Shown one piece after another: positions 27,498 to 36,777 of a stretch of 64,000 bases of DNA. The notes under the pieces are model-generated. The model saw nothing but the letters and a program-made list of their open reading frames with translations. It was not told where the DNA came from and did not search any database. Numbering within the stretch: the stretch's first letter is position 1; each line of letters begins with the position of its first letter. The position numbers and the translations under genes were made by a program. The DNA lies in the NCBI RefSeq assembly GCF_038002345.1, contig NZ_JBBOCJ010000001.1:2542001-2606000 (forward strand), read 5' to 3'. This DNA is from Paenibacillus sp. FSL M7-0420 (GTDB taxonomy: Bacteria; Bacillota; Bacilli; Paenibacillales; Paenibacillaceae).

Positions 27498-29312
27498 ATG
27501 ATACCACAACAAAACGAAGATCGGAAAGATATCCTTTGCTATACAAGACAGCCGCAGGAGGATATCGTGTATGCATCGAAGCTGGCTTATAGTATGCACC
27601 TGGCTTACAAGACGGAGAGGGGCCAGTATCAGGCATTGAATCATAACTCGGGTGTTCTGTTCGCCAAGGCGACGGAGAATGAGGATGGGACACTCCGGGC
27701 CAAAAGCCTGAAGCAGCCGTATCTCTTCTACCTGGCAGACGGTAATTTCGGCGTCCTTGCCGTGCGCACCGAGGCAGACGGTGAAGCGGATGACCAAAGC
27801 AAGGGGAAGGTACTGCTATTCTCTTCGGCCGATCTGCTGCAATACAGTGAGATTGGACTGCTGGAGCTTAAGGCAGACACTCATGTAAGCGATGTCTCCT
27901 GCACCTATGACCCGCAGCGCAGCGGTTACCTGATCCGCTGGATCGACGGGCAGGGTCAGGGCTACGAGAATTTCACTGCCGACATCATGAGTCTTACGAA
28001 TGTCTCAGCACCGGTGGAGGCGGAGCCGTTCACGCTGGAAGCGGTGCAGGCGGAGATCGAGGGAATCCAGCCGCGTAATGTGATCGCTGTCTCCGCCGGG
28101 ATCGCCCGCAGACTCTTCTGCAAGCTTACGGTGCCGGAGAACATTGCTGTCGTGGTACCGGACCGTGTGAATGCGGCATCGGTGGAGGATGTGAAGGCAG
28201 TCCGGGCAACGGCCCTTTACAGTGATGGGACGCAGGCTGCCAAAAGAGTCCATTGGAACACGGATGCCATTAACTGGGACGAGGCCGGAACCTACAGCAT
28301 CTCCGGTGAGATCCATCAGGATCATTTTCCATTCCCGATTGCACTTAACCGTGCGGACCCTTGCATTACACGGTGGAAGGGAAAATATTATTTCATTGCG
28401 ACTAATGATGCGGATAAGGAACATACGTTGTATATGAGGGAAGCCGATACGATTCCCGGGCTGGTAACAGCCGGGGAAGCCCTGATCCTCGATTCCTCCA
28501 CATATGAAGAGATTGGCGGCCTGCTGTGGGCGCCGGAATTTCATATCATTGAAGACGAGCTGTATATTTTCCATGCCGCAACACCCGGCGAGTTCTTCCA
28601 CGAGGAATCGCATGTGATGAAGCTGAGCCCGGGCGGGAATCCCATGAATGCTGCGGACTGGTCCAAGCCCTGCCGGGTAGTGAAGAAGGACGGCAGTTAT
28701 CTGTGCGAGGCAGGCAAGACGATCTCTCTGGATATGACGGTCATCCGCTGGAACGGCCAGCTCTATGCCGCATGGTCGGAGCGCCAATTCCTGCCGGTGG
28801 ATCTGGGAGCCTGGGTCTATATCGCTACCATAGACCCCCAGGAGCCGTGGAAGCTGACCAGTGATCCGGTGCTGCTGACCCGGCCGGATTACGGCTGGGC
28901 CAATAACCATACGTTCGTGGATGAAGGTCCGTTCGCGCTGTACACCGATGATAAGCTGTATGTGACTTTTGCCAGCGCAGCGGTGGATGCTACTTATGTT
29001 GTCGGTCTGCTGACCGCAGACAAGGGGGCTGATCTGCTGGATATCAAGAGCTGGACCAAGGGCAATTATCCGCTGCTGACCTCCAGAAGCGTGCCGGGGG
29101 AATACGGGCCGGGTCATAATTCCTACGTGACGGACGAGGACGGGCTGATCTGGAACGCCTACCACGCCAGACCGGGAATCGAGGGACCGCGATGCTCCGG
29201 CCTGCGCCGCGTGCATTTTGACATTGATGGTGCTCCCGTTCTGGATCTTACCGAGGAGAAGGACCTGAATCCGGGGCTGAAGCACGTATCCATGGAAGTC
29301 ATCGTAGGCTAG
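27498..29312 (+). CDS. GH43 family glycosidase with N-terminal Ig-like region
   Basis: A 604-residue enzyme. An N-terminal region of about 200 residues is not assigned. A bacterial Ig-like segment follows (RATALYSDGTQAAKRVHWN to GTYSISGEI), then a C-terminal GH43 propeller. Its catalytic triad is predicted as D287 (NRADPCI), D412 (ISLDMTVIRWNG) and E476 (VDEGPFALY). The likely role is removal of arabinose or xylose from oligosaccharides; the specificity is unknown. There is no signal peptide. ATG 27498 is preceded by AAGGAAGG; in-frame starts at 27456 and 27477 are less well placed. A decayed paralogue lies at 50329-51624. A terminator follows at 29353. Confidence 0.87.
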   Translation: MIPQQNEDRKDILCYTRQPQEDIVYASKLAYSMHLAYKTERGQYQALNHNSGVLFAKATENEDGTLRAKSLKQPYLFYLADGNFGVLAVRTEADGEADDQSKGKVLLFSSADLLQYSEIGLLELKADTHVSDVSCTYDPQRSGYLIRWIDGQGQGYENFTADIMSLTNVSAPVEAEPFTLEAVQAEIEGIQPRNVIAVSAGIARRLFCKLTVPENIAVVVPDRVNAASVEDVKAVRATALYSDGTQAAKRVHWNTDAINWDEAGTYSISGEIHQDHFPFPIALNRADPCITRWKGKYYFIATNDADKEHTLYMREADTIPGLVTAGEALILDSSTYEEIGGLLWAPEFHIIEDELYIFHAATPGEFFHEESHVMKLSPGGNPMNAADWSKPCRVVKKDGSYLCEAGKTISLDMTVIRWNGQLYAAWSERQFLPVDLGAWVYIATIDPQEPWKLTSDPVLLTRPDYGWANNHTFVDEGPFALYTDDKLYVTFASAAVDATYVVGLLTADKGADLLDIKSWTKGNYPLLTSRSVPGEYGPGHNSYVTDEDGLIWNAYHARPGIEGPRCSGLRRVHFDIDGAPVLDLTEEKDLNPGLKHVSMEVIVG

Positions 29313-29352
29313 ACGCCTGGCCCGACTAACCCTATAATATTCCTTGTCATCC

Positions 29353-29396
29353 GGGAACCCTTGACCATTCACTTAGGCCGGGGGTTCCCCTTTGTT
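29353..29396 (+). terminator. Terminator between GH43 and module B regulators
   Basis: The stem GGGAACCC (29353-29360) with GGGTTCCC (29382-29389) is followed by CTTTGTTT. The loop is about 21 nt long. It separates the GH43 gene from the response regulator at 29428. Confidence 0.6.
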
Positions 29397-29427
29397 TCAC
29401 GATCTTACCGGAGGAGTGGATGCCGAT

Positions 29428-30993
29428 ATGTACGGGATCATTATTGTCGATGATGAGCTGTTTGTCCGCAAGGGCCTGATCGGAATGATTGACTGGGCGG
29501 GCAGCGGGTTCCAGATTGTGGATGAGGCGGACAACGGGGAGGATGCGCTGGAGCTGATCCGGGCCAAGCGGCCGCAGCTGGTGATCACCGATATCCGCAT
29601 GCCGGTTCTGGATGGCATCGGGCTGATTGAGGCTGTGACGGAGGAGCAGCTTGGAACGGAATTTATCATTATCAGCGGATATAACGACTTCCGGTATGCG
29701 CAGCAGGCTGTCCGGTATGGCGTGCTGGACTATGTCTTGAAGCCGATTAATGAGCACGAAATTGTGAAAGCGCTTCATAAGTTCCGCGACAAATTCGCTG
29801 CGCGCAAGCAGCTCCAGGACCGGCTCAGCATTCATGAGGGGGAGAAGCGGGTGGAGGCGCTGATCCGTGGGGAAGCGGCGGATGACACCCTTGACGCCTG
29901 GGAGCAGCAGTGGACAGAGGCGGGAGCCCGCCAGTTCACCTATGTGCTGCTGGAGGTGAACAATGTGTTTCCCTGGAGCGGGCAGGCCTTGCCCGGGAAG
30001 GCGGAGCTGAAGGAGGCAATCCGGCAGGCGGTACAGCAGTTCACAGCAGAGACTCCTATTATCTATGAGCACCGGAGATTCTTCGGCTTCATTGTGCCGG
30101 AGCATTATCTGGCGAGTCATGCAGGCGAGCTGCGCAGCTTCGTGGCGGATTGTCTAAGCAAGCTCTGCGAGCGTTATCCCTTGCAGGTTCAGGCGTATGC
30201 GGGCAGGCCGGTAAGCACGCTCCAGGAGCTGAAGCATTCGTATAACTCGGCCAAGGAGACGGTGGAGTACAAATATGTCCGGCCTGCCCAGCCGATTCTG
30301 CTGTCCTCTGATATTGCCGGTCTGTCCCTGAACTATATCCATGCCAGTGGTAGGGTGTTTCAGGCGCTGATTGAAGCGATTGAGGAGAATCAGCACGCGG
30401 AGATCATGGGCGGGATCGGTAAGCTGTTCGCAGAATTTCAGGAGAAGCTGGTCTCGCGGGAAGCGATGAAGGCCGTAGCCATTCAATGCGTCCATAGTGT
30501 GCTGCATACTATACGGAGCATGGAGGGGGATGAGAAGCAGCTGGCGACCCTTGTCCCGATGATGAATTGGCCGGATCATAACATCACCCTGGCGGAGCTG
30601 AGGTCCTTGTTCGAAGCCTTTGCGCTGGAAGCGGCGGAGCGGATTCAAGAGCTATACCAGAGCTACGGCAGCAGCGGGCTGTATAGAATCAAGTCTTATG
30701 TGGACCGGAACTTCCATGAGAACCTGAACCTCAAGCAGATCGCAGGCCAGTTCTATATGAACTCGGCCTATCTTGGCCAGGTGTTCAAGAAGAATTATGG
30801 CATGTACTTCAATGACTATCTGCTCCAGCTGCGTATCACCGAGGCCAAGAAGCTGCTGCGGCAGACCGATCTGCGGATCTATGAAATTGCCGAGCAGGTC
30901 GGATTCAAGAATGCCGATTATTTCGTCACCCAGTTCGAGAAGCTGGAGCAGAGAACGCCTACAGAATATAGAAACCGGACGGGCAACCGTTAA
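29428..30993 (+). CDS. YesN-type response regulator with AraC-like domain (module B)
   Basis: A 521-residue regulator. The receiver domain has IVDDEL, D55 in LVITDIRMP and the Lys of YVLKPIN. The C-terminal AraC domain includes LKQIAGQFYMNSAYLGQVFKK and IYEIAEQVGFKNADYFVTQF. ATG 29428 lies 11 nt after GGAGGAG; an in-frame ATG at 29392 overlaps the terminator tail. The kinase gene follows after 19 bp. It resembles the module C regulator closely, including the FVRKGL start and the EKLEQRTPTEYRN end, so B and C look like a duplicated pair. Confidence 0.93.
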   Translation: MYGIIIVDDELFVRKGLIGMIDWAGSGFQIVDEADNGEDALELIRAKRPQLVITDIRMPVLDGIGLIEAVTEEQLGTEFIIISGYNDFRYAQQAVRYGVLDYVLKPINEHEIVKALHKFRDKFAARKQLQDRLSIHEGEKRVEALIRGEAADDTLDAWEQQWTEAGARQFTYVLLEVNNVFPWSGQALPGKAELKEAIRQAVQQFTAETPIIYEHRRFFGFIVPEHYLASHAGELRSFVADCLSKLCERYPLQVQAYAGRPVSTLQELKHSYNSAKETVEYKYVRPAQPILLSSDIAGLSLNYIHASGRVFQALIEAIEENQHAEIMGGIGKLFAEFQEKLVSREAMKAVAIQCVHSVLHTIRSMEGDEKQLATLVPMMNWPDHNITLAELRSLFEAFALEAAERIQELYQSYGSSGLYRIKSYVDRNFHENLNLKQIAGQFYMNSAYLGQVFKKNYGMYFNDYLLQLRITEAKKLLRQTDLRIYEIAEQVGFKNADYFVTQFEKLEQRTPTEYRNRTGNR

Positions 30994-31012
30994 TGCCAGG
31001 AGGGGGCGCTGC

Positions 31013-32755
31013 ATGAAGCTGCTGAATAATATCCGGCTCAGGAATAAAATGTTCCTCGTCTATTTCCTCGGGGTCATCGCTCCGATCATTCTTACGAATG
31101 TGATCTTCTACAACACGATTACCGGAAATGTGAAGGCGCAGCGGATCAAGGACATCGATCTGGCAGTGGAACAGATTAAGAATGAGTTCCGGCTGATGGT
31201 GGATCAGGCCGTGGGCTTATCCTCTTTTTTCTATGCGGATTACAAGACCAATGAGGTGCTGGACCGTAACTTCACACAGACTGAAGACTATGTTGAGGCG
31301 TACGACCTCTATCTCAGGTCCACCCTGAACAACTATTCCCCGTTCTCTTCCTCGCTGCAAAATAAGACCATCTATGTGGATAACCCCACGTTGCTGAATT
31401 CAGGGAATATCGGGATTCTGTCCGGGGAGGTCCGGGAGAGTGTCTGGTATAAGGAGTGGATGCAGGAGGCCTCCTCCCAGCCGATATTTGTGCGGATTAA
31501 TGAAGCAGACGGCCGCTTCCAGTCCTTCTCCGTGCTAAGGCGGATGGATTACTTCGCGGACCGGATGGACAAGGAGAAGCTGGTGAAGATTGATTTTAAG
31601 ACGATTGATCTGATGGAGGTCTTCGCCAATCTGAACGTGCAGGGGGATGTGTATCTGCTGGGGCCGGAGGGCCGGATTGAGTATACGACTAACCGGGCCA
31701 TAGACTGGCAGGGGAAGGACCGGCAGCTGTATGCCTCCCTGAAGCAGGAGCAACTTATTGATTTCGAGAAGGAATACGGCAGTATCAGCTATCTGTCCGG
31801 CTGGCGGATTGTCGGCACAGTGAATGAGAAGGAGATTATCAAGGAGGTGCTGAAATCCCGCTATTTCATCCTCTGGTCGGCGTGCCTGATGATGATTGTC
31901 CCCACCGTTATTATTCTGATCATTACCCGTTCGATCAACCTCCGGATTATTGAGATTCTGAAGCATATGAAAAAGGTGAAGACGCAGCAGTTCCAGACGA
32001 TCATGCACGGGGAATCGCGCGATGAGATTGGCCAGCTGACCCTGGAGTTCAACAGTATGATTATGCAGATTAAGGCTCTGATTAACGATGTGTATCTTAC
32101 AGAGATTCAGAAGAAGTCGCTGGAGCTGGAGCGGCGGAAGGCGCAGCTTAATGCTCTGCAAAGCCAGATTAACCCGCACTTCCTGTTCAATGCGCTGGAG
32201 ACGATTCGGATGCGGAGCCTGCTGAAGCAGGAGCACGAGACGGCCAAAATCATCCAGAGCATGGCGATGATCCTGCGCAGCTCGCTGACCTGGAATAAGG
32301 AGTGGGTGAGCGTGGAGGAGGAGCTGGGCTTCATTCTCTGTTTTCTGGATATCCAGAAATACCGGTTCGAGGATAAGCTGAGCTATCATATCGAGGTGCA
32401 GCCTGAGGCCTACGCCTGCGTAGTCCCCAAAATGGTGTTCCTGCCCTTCGTGGAGAACGCCAGTATTCATGGCATCGAGCCGCTCAAAAAAGGCGGAAGC
32501 ATTGAGATCCGCATCAGCGTGGAGGGGGATGAGGTGGTCTTCCAAGTGGCGGACAACGGGATTGGCATGAGCAGTGAGCAGGTTGACACTCTGTACGGTT
32601 ACCTCGACATGGAAGGGATTATCGGCGAGCGGATCGGAATACAGAATGTAATCTACAGAGTAACCATGCTGTATGGCAGACGCGCAATCTTCCAGGTGGA
32701 CAGCAGACCGGGTGAAGGGACACGGATTGAGCTGAGAATTCCAGTTCATCCATAG
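31013..32755 (+). CDS. YesM-type sensor histidine kinase (module B)
   Basis: A 580-residue kinase. An N-terminal membrane segment (MFLVYFLGVIAPIILTNVIF) is followed by an extracellular sensor of about 240 residues. A second membrane segment (YFILWSACLMMIVPTVIILI) precedes the HAMP-like linker. The phospho-acceptor is H389 in QINPHFLFN; ATP-binding motifs are FVENASIHG and VADNGIGMSSEQ. AGGAGGGGG lies before ATG 31013. A longer in-frame ORF from 30773 runs through the upstream regulator gene and is rejected. The matching regulator is the preceding gene. Confidence 0.94.
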   Translation: MKLLNNIRLRNKMFLVYFLGVIAPIILTNVIFYNTITGNVKAQRIKDIDLAVEQIKNEFRLMVDQAVGLSSFFYADYKTNEVLDRNFTQTEDYVEAYDLYLRSTLNNYSPFSSSLQNKTIYVDNPTLLNSGNIGILSGEVRESVWYKEWMQEASSQPIFVRINEADGRFQSFSVLRRMDYFADRMDKEKLVKIDFKTIDLMEVFANLNVQGDVYLLGPEGRIEYTTNRAIDWQGKDRQLYASLKQEQLIDFEKEYGSISYLSGWRIVGTVNEKEIIKEVLKSRYFILWSACLMMIVPTVIILIITRSINLRIIEILKHMKKVKTQQFQTIMHGESRDEIGQLTLEFNSMIMQIKALINDVYLTEIQKKSLELERRKAQLNALQSQINPHFLFNALETIRMRSLLKQEHETAKIIQSMAMILRSSLTWNKEWVSVEEELGFILCFLDIQKYRFEDKLSYHIEVQPEAYACVVPKMVFLPFVENASIHGIEPLKKGGSIEIRISVEGDEVVFQVADNGIGMSSEQVDTLYGYLDMEGIIGERIGIQNVIYRVTMLYGRRAIFQVDSRPGEGTRIELRIPVHP

Positions 32756-32795
32756 TTTTCAAAGGAGAAGCCATAATTTCACGGGTAACGGAGAA

Positions 32796-32810
32796 ATGTA
32801 AACGCTTTTA
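32796..32810 (+). promoter_or_regulatory. cre-like (CcpA) site before module B binding protein
   Basis: ATGTAAACGCTTTTA matches the cre consensus WTGNAANCGNWNNCW at all fixed positions except one (T for C near the end). It lies in the 102-bp gap between kinase and binding protein genes, suggesting an internal, catabolite-repressed promoter. Confidence 0.5.
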
Positions 32811-32857
32811 TACTAAAGGAGCACTAAACCATGAATATACAAGGGGGAGTACAGGCA

Positions 32858-34570
32858 ATGGGGAAAAGCAAGAGAATGTGGCTTCTCGCTCTGACGGCAG
32901 TCGTCTCGTTATCCGTGGTGACGGCTTGCTCGGGGCCGAATAACACCAAGAAGAATACGGGAACGACGGAGCCGACAAACGCCGCCGCTACTGCTGAGAC
33001 TGAGCCTAAGCAGGACAAGGTAACGTTCAAAATCTTCAACGGGGTAGCCGGATCGAAGGACGGAAATACCAATGAGACGACCATCGGCAAGCTGCTGGAG
33101 GATCAGACCGGTGTCAATTTCAAGCTGGAATTCGTCGTGGGTGACCTCAATACCAAGATCGGAACCATGATTGCGGCCAACGATTACCCGGATGTGCTGA
33201 TTCCCGATGCCGCTATAGAGGAAGTGCTGAATGCCGGCGCATTCATCCCGCTTGACGAGCTGATTGAGAAGTACGGGCCGAACATCCAGCGTGTGTATGG
33301 CAAGTCGCTGAATCAGATGCGCTCCAAGGATGGTAAAATCTATTTCCTGCCGATTGCCGCCCAGGTGAACGATTTCATTCCTGAGCCGGAAGCGGGTGCG
33401 GGGTTCTGGGTTCAGCGCCGCGTGCTGGAGGAAGCGGGTTATCCGAAGATCAAGACGCTGGATCAATATATAGAGCTGATTAAGAATTACCGTGACAAGC
33501 ACAAGGATGAGAATCTGACGGGCATGGTCTCCCTTACGCATGACTGGAGATTCTTCGCCACCTCCAACCCGCCGATGCATCTGATGGGCTATCCGAATGA
33601 CGGCAACGTTACGGTGGATACCAATACCTGGGAAGCCAAGACCTATGCCGGTGCAGAGTCCACCAAAAAGTGGCTGAAGGCGCTGAATGACCTCAATGCC
33701 GCCGGGCTGTTCGATAAAGCCTCCTTCGTCGATAACTATGACCAGTATATCGCCAAATTAACCTCCCACAAGGTGCTCGGCTTCTTCGACTACCGCTGGC
33801 AGGTGGATAATGCGCTGAATGTGCTGAAGGATGCCGCCCGTAAAGACCCTTCCCTGGACGGCTTCAAGTATTTCCCGCTGCCGGTAACCTTTGAGGAGGG
33901 CACGCCGGATGCCTATCTTGATCCGCCTGGGGGTCTGGTAACGAACCGCGGAATCGGGATTACAGTCAGTGCCAAAGACCCGGTCCGCATCATCCAGTTC
34001 TTCGACAACATGCTGACCGAAGAGAACCAGACCCTGATGTCCTGGGGCATCAAGGGCGAGACGTATGAAGTGAATGAACAGGGCCGCTACTTCCGTACGC
34101 AGGAGCAGATCGACAAGATTGACGAGCCGTTCAGAGAGAGCTTCGGCTTCAAGTACTTCAGCTGGAACTGGCCGATGTATAATGCCACCTCTACACTGGC
34201 TGACGGAAATGCCAAGAATGTTGCCAGCCAGCCGGAGGTGTTCCAGATGACGCTGACCGACAAGGATAAGGCGATCTTAGAGAAATACGGCGTACAGACC
34301 TACAGCCAGCTGTTTGCTGAACCGGTTCCGCGTCCATACTTCCCGGCATGGGGCTTCGCGAAGGAGCAGAATTCCCCGGAACAGCTCTGGGAAGCCAGCA
34401 AGGATGAAATGACGAAGAAGTATTTCCCTAAGCTGGTGCTGACGACTCCGGATAAGTTCGATGCGGTCTGGGAGGAGTATATGAAGGAATTCGGCAAGCT
34501 CGATACTGCGGGTTACGAGAAATGGACCACCGAGCAAGTCAAAGCGAAGGTCGAACTGGCGAACCAATAG
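32858..34570 (+). CDS. Extracellular sugar-binding lipoprotein of an LplA-type ABC importer (module B)
   Basis: A 570-residue binding lipoprotein. The signal peptide MGKSKRMWLLALTAVV ends at the lipobox VTAC. The mature protein has IGKLLEDQTGVNF, MIAANDYPDVL and AFIPLDELIEKYGPNIQRVYG, which are closely matched in the module C protein. ATG 32858 has GGGGGAG 8 nt upstream and gives the more normal signal peptide. ATG 32831, with AAAGGAG upstream, is also possible and adds nine residues. A stem-loop and two permease genes follow. The ligand is unknown; adjacency to GH43 and GH120 suggests a xylo-oligosaccharide (inference). Confidence 0.92.
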   Translation: MGKSKRMWLLALTAVVSLSVVTACSGPNNTKKNTGTTEPTNAAATAETEPKQDKVTFKIFNGVAGSKDGNTNETTIGKLLEDQTGVNFKLEFVVGDLNTKIGTMIAANDYPDVLIPDAAIEEVLNAGAFIPLDELIEKYGPNIQRVYGKSLNQMRSKDGKIYFLPIAAQVNDFIPEPEAGAGFWVQRRVLEEAGYPKIKTLDQYIELIKNYRDKHKDENLTGMVSLTHDWRFFATSNPPMHLMGYPNDGNVTVDTNTWEAKTYAGAESTKKWLKALNDLNAAGLFDKASFVDNYDQYIAKLTSHKVLGFFDYRWQVDNALNVLKDAARKDPSLDGFKYFPLPVTFEEGTPDAYLDPPGGLVTNRGIGITVSAKDPVRIIQFFDNMLTEENQTLMSWGIKGETYEVNEQGRYFRTQEQIDKIDEPFRESFGFKYFSWNWPMYNATSTLADGNAKNVASQPEVFQMTLTDKDKAILEKYGVQTYSQLFAEPVPRPYFPAWGFAKEQNSPEQLWEASKDEMTKKYFPKLVLTTPDKFDAVWEEYMKEFGKLDTAGYEKWTTEQVKAKVELANQ

Positions 34571-34582
34571 CCGCCGGAATCG

Positions 34583-34625
34583 GCGGGAAAGACCAGGGCT
34601 GTACCGAGATGCTGGTCTTTCCTGC
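34583..34625 (+). terminator. Stem-loop between binding protein and permease genes (module B)
   Basis: A 14-bp stem (GCGGGAAAGACCAG at 34583-34596 with CTGGTCTTTCCTGC at 34612-34625, one G-U pair) with a 15-nt loop and no clear T run. It has the same position as the hairpins in modules A and C but an unrelated sequence. Confidence 0.7.
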
Positions 34626-34668
34626 TTGCCGCTTAGACACCCCGGTGCGCTGAAGGAGAGAGATACGG

Positions 34669-35643
34669 ATGGATAAAAATACGGTACCCGCGTTATCCCG
34701 GCCAGCGGCGGATAAGGAGCCGGGCCGGATGAGGCTGTTCTTCAAAAAGCTGGGCCAGCAGCGGGCCTTGGCAGTGATGTCAGTCCCTTTTCTAATCTGG
34801 CTATTTGTATTCAAATACTTGCCGCTGTGGGGCTGGAGCATTGCCTTCCAGGATTATAAGCCGGCCAGGAAGTTCATGGAGCAGACCTGGATTGGCTTCG
34901 AGCATTTCAAATTTCTGTTCGGGGATGACCGCTTCCTCCGGGTGCTCCGCAATACGCTGGCGATGAGCTCGATTAACCTGTTCTTCGGCTTCGTCACCGC
35001 GATCACCCTTGCGTTGCTGCTTAATGAAATACGCAATATTGCCTTCAAGCGTGTAGTGCAGACTGTCAGTTATTTGCCGCATTTTATCTCCTGGGTCGTG
35101 GCAGCGAGCATCATTCAGACGACGCTATCCCCGGATGGTACGATTAACCAGCTGCTGGTGGGTCTGGGCTTCCTGGACCGCGGCAATGAAATCCTGTTCC
35201 TGGGTATCCCGGAATACTTCTGGACCATCTTCGGAGCCAGCTCCGTCTGGAAGGATATCGGCTGGAACACCATCGTCTACCTGGCCGCTATGACGACGAT
35301 TGATCCCACACAGTATGAAGCAGCGGAGATCGACGGTGCGAACCGGTTCAAGAAAATGATCTATGTCACGCTTCCGGGCATCAAGTCTGTTGTGATTGTC
35401 CTGCTCATTATGAATATCGGCTATCTGCTGGAATCGGGATTCGAGCCGCAGTACCTGCTGGGCAACGGCATGAATGTGGACTATTCCGAGAACATTGATA
35501 TATTCGTACTGAAATACGGAATTGCCCAGAGTAATTTCTCCCTGTCCATCGCAGCGGGAATGTTCAAGACGGTCGTCAGCTTCATCCTGCTGTTCATGGC
35601 GAATAATGCCGCGAAGCGCATGGGCGAAGCCAGGCTGTATTAA
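34669..35643 (+). CDS. ABC sugar importer permease, LplB type (module B)
   Basis: A 324-residue permease with six predicted membrane segments, starting at ALAVMSVPFLIWLFVFKYLP. The EAA loop is EAAEIDGANRFKKMIYVTLPG. AAGGAGAG precedes the ATG. It is very similar to the module C permease (QTVSYLPHFISWVVA and LGNGMNVDYSENIDIFVLKYG are near-identical in both), supporting module duplication. The partner permease starts 17 bp later. Confidence 0.94.
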   Translation: MDKNTVPALSRPAADKEPGRMRLFFKKLGQQRALAVMSVPFLIWLFVFKYLPLWGWSIAFQDYKPARKFMEQTWIGFEHFKFLFGDDRFLRVLRNTLAMSSINLFFGFVTAITLALLLNEIRNIAFKRVVQTVSYLPHFISWVVAASIIQTTLSPDGTINQLLVGLGFLDRGNEILFLGIPEYFWTIFGASSVWKDIGWNTIVYLAAMTTIDPTQYEAAEIDGANRFKKMIYVTLPGIKSVVIVLLIMNIGYLLESGFEPQYLLGNGMNVDYSENIDIFVLKYGIAQSNFSLSIAAGMFKTVVSFILLFMANNAAKRMGEARLY

Positions 35644-35659
35644 TAAAGGAGGCGCAGGC

Positions 35660-36601
35660 ATGGAAACCGCAGCTGTCCCTAAGAAAAAACGCAAGCCCCC
35701 GATAAGCTCTTCCACCGGCGACCGCTTGTTTGTCATTTGCAACTACTGCTTCATGATCGCACTAATGATTGTTACCCTGTATCCGTTCGTGAATGTCCTT
35801 GCCGTATCGCTTAACAATGCGCAAGATTCCATTAAAGGCGGGATCTACCTGCTGCCCAGAGAATGGACGCTGGCGAATTACAATTATATTCTGAGAGAGG
35901 CCACGATTTTTCATGCGACCTTCATCTCGGTGCTGCGCACCGTGATCGGAACGGTAGTCACGGTCTTCTGCTCGGCTATGCTGGCCTACACGCTTAGCAG
36001 ACAGGATTATGTGCTGCGCAAATTCATCACCGTAGCTTTTATTATGACGATGTACTTCAACGGCGGTCTGATTCCCAATTACCTGCTGATCCGGGATATG
36101 GGGCTGGTCGGCAGCTTCTGGGTCTACATTCTCCCGGGAATCATCGGGGTGTTCAACCTGATTATTATCCGTTCCTTCATTGAAAATCTGCCGGAGAGCA
36201 TTATTGAATCGGCGAAGATTGACGGGGCGGGGGATTACCGGACCTTCTTCAGCCTCATCCTGCCGCTTACGGTGCCCGTGCTGGCTACGGTGGCGCTGTT
36301 CTCGGGAGTGTTCCAGTGGAATTCGTGGTTCGATGTGTTCCTCTACAACTCTTCGGATGAGAAGCTGAGTACCCTGCAATATGAGCTGCAGAAGATTCTG
36401 CAGAACTCTAATACCACTACCGGCACCTCATCGCTGGACGGGATGATCCAGGGGGCAACAGGAGGCCAGCAGAATGCGGTCACTCCGATGTCCGTGCGGG
36501 CAACGATGACGATAGTAGCTTCCGTGCCGATTATTATGGTCTATCCGTTCCTGCAGAAGTATTTTGTCAAAGGCATGATGGTCGGCGGGGTAAAAGGTTA
36601 G
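35660..36601 (+). CDS. ABC sugar importer permease, YtcP/AraQ type (module B)
   Basis: A 313-residue permease. A basic N-terminus (KKKRKPP) precedes the membrane segments. The EAA-like loop is ESAKIDGAGDYRTFFSLILP, and the C-terminus VPIIMVYPFLQKYFVKGMMVGGVKG is typical. ATG 35660 follows AAAGGAGG; a longer in-frame ORF from 35522 overlaps the previous permease gene and is rejected. It is the last gene of module B before the GH120 gene. Confidence 0.94.
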   Translation: METAAVPKKKRKPPISSSTGDRLFVICNYCFMIALMIVTLYPFVNVLAVSLNNAQDSIKGGIYLLPREWTLANYNYILREATIFHATFISVLRTVIGTVVTVFCSAMLAYTLSRQDYVLRKFITVAFIMTMYFNGGLIPNYLLIRDMGLVGSFWVYILPGIIGVFNLIIIRSFIENLPESIIESAKIDGAGDYRTFFSLILPLTVPVLATVALFSGVFQWNSWFDVFLYNSSDEKLSTLQYELQKILQNSNTTTGTSSLDGMIQGATGGQQNAVTPMSVRATMTIVASVPIIMVYPFLQKYFVKGMMVGGVKG

Positions 36602-36610
36602 GTTGTCTAA

Positions 36611-36707
36611 TTGTATACAAGAGTTCATCCTTACGGGGAATTATCTTAGAAGGATCGTATGCCGGATGTACAAGGCCTGCGGTCTTTTCTATTAGGATTG
36701 TATACAT
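36611..36707. promoter_or_regulatory. Two TTGTATACA palindromic elements upstream of GH120
   Basis: TTGTATACAA (36611-36620) is a perfect 10-bp palindrome. TTGTATACAT (36698-36707) repeats nine of its ten bases 87 bp later. Both lie in the 176-bp gap before the GH120 gene. Symmetric TTGT-N-ACAA sites are of the kind bound by GntR-type regulators, but no GntR gene is visible in the window. Confidence 0.4.
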
Positions 36708-36777
36708 GGTTATAGCAATATACAGGATATTCATTTAAAATGTCCATATGACATACAAGAAAGAGGAGGATTCTCAT

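Noticed and set aside
30773..31012. 80-codon N-terminal extension of the module B kinase
   Set aside because: It lies out of frame inside the response regulator gene; ATG 31013 has a strong ribosome site and starts at the normal family position.
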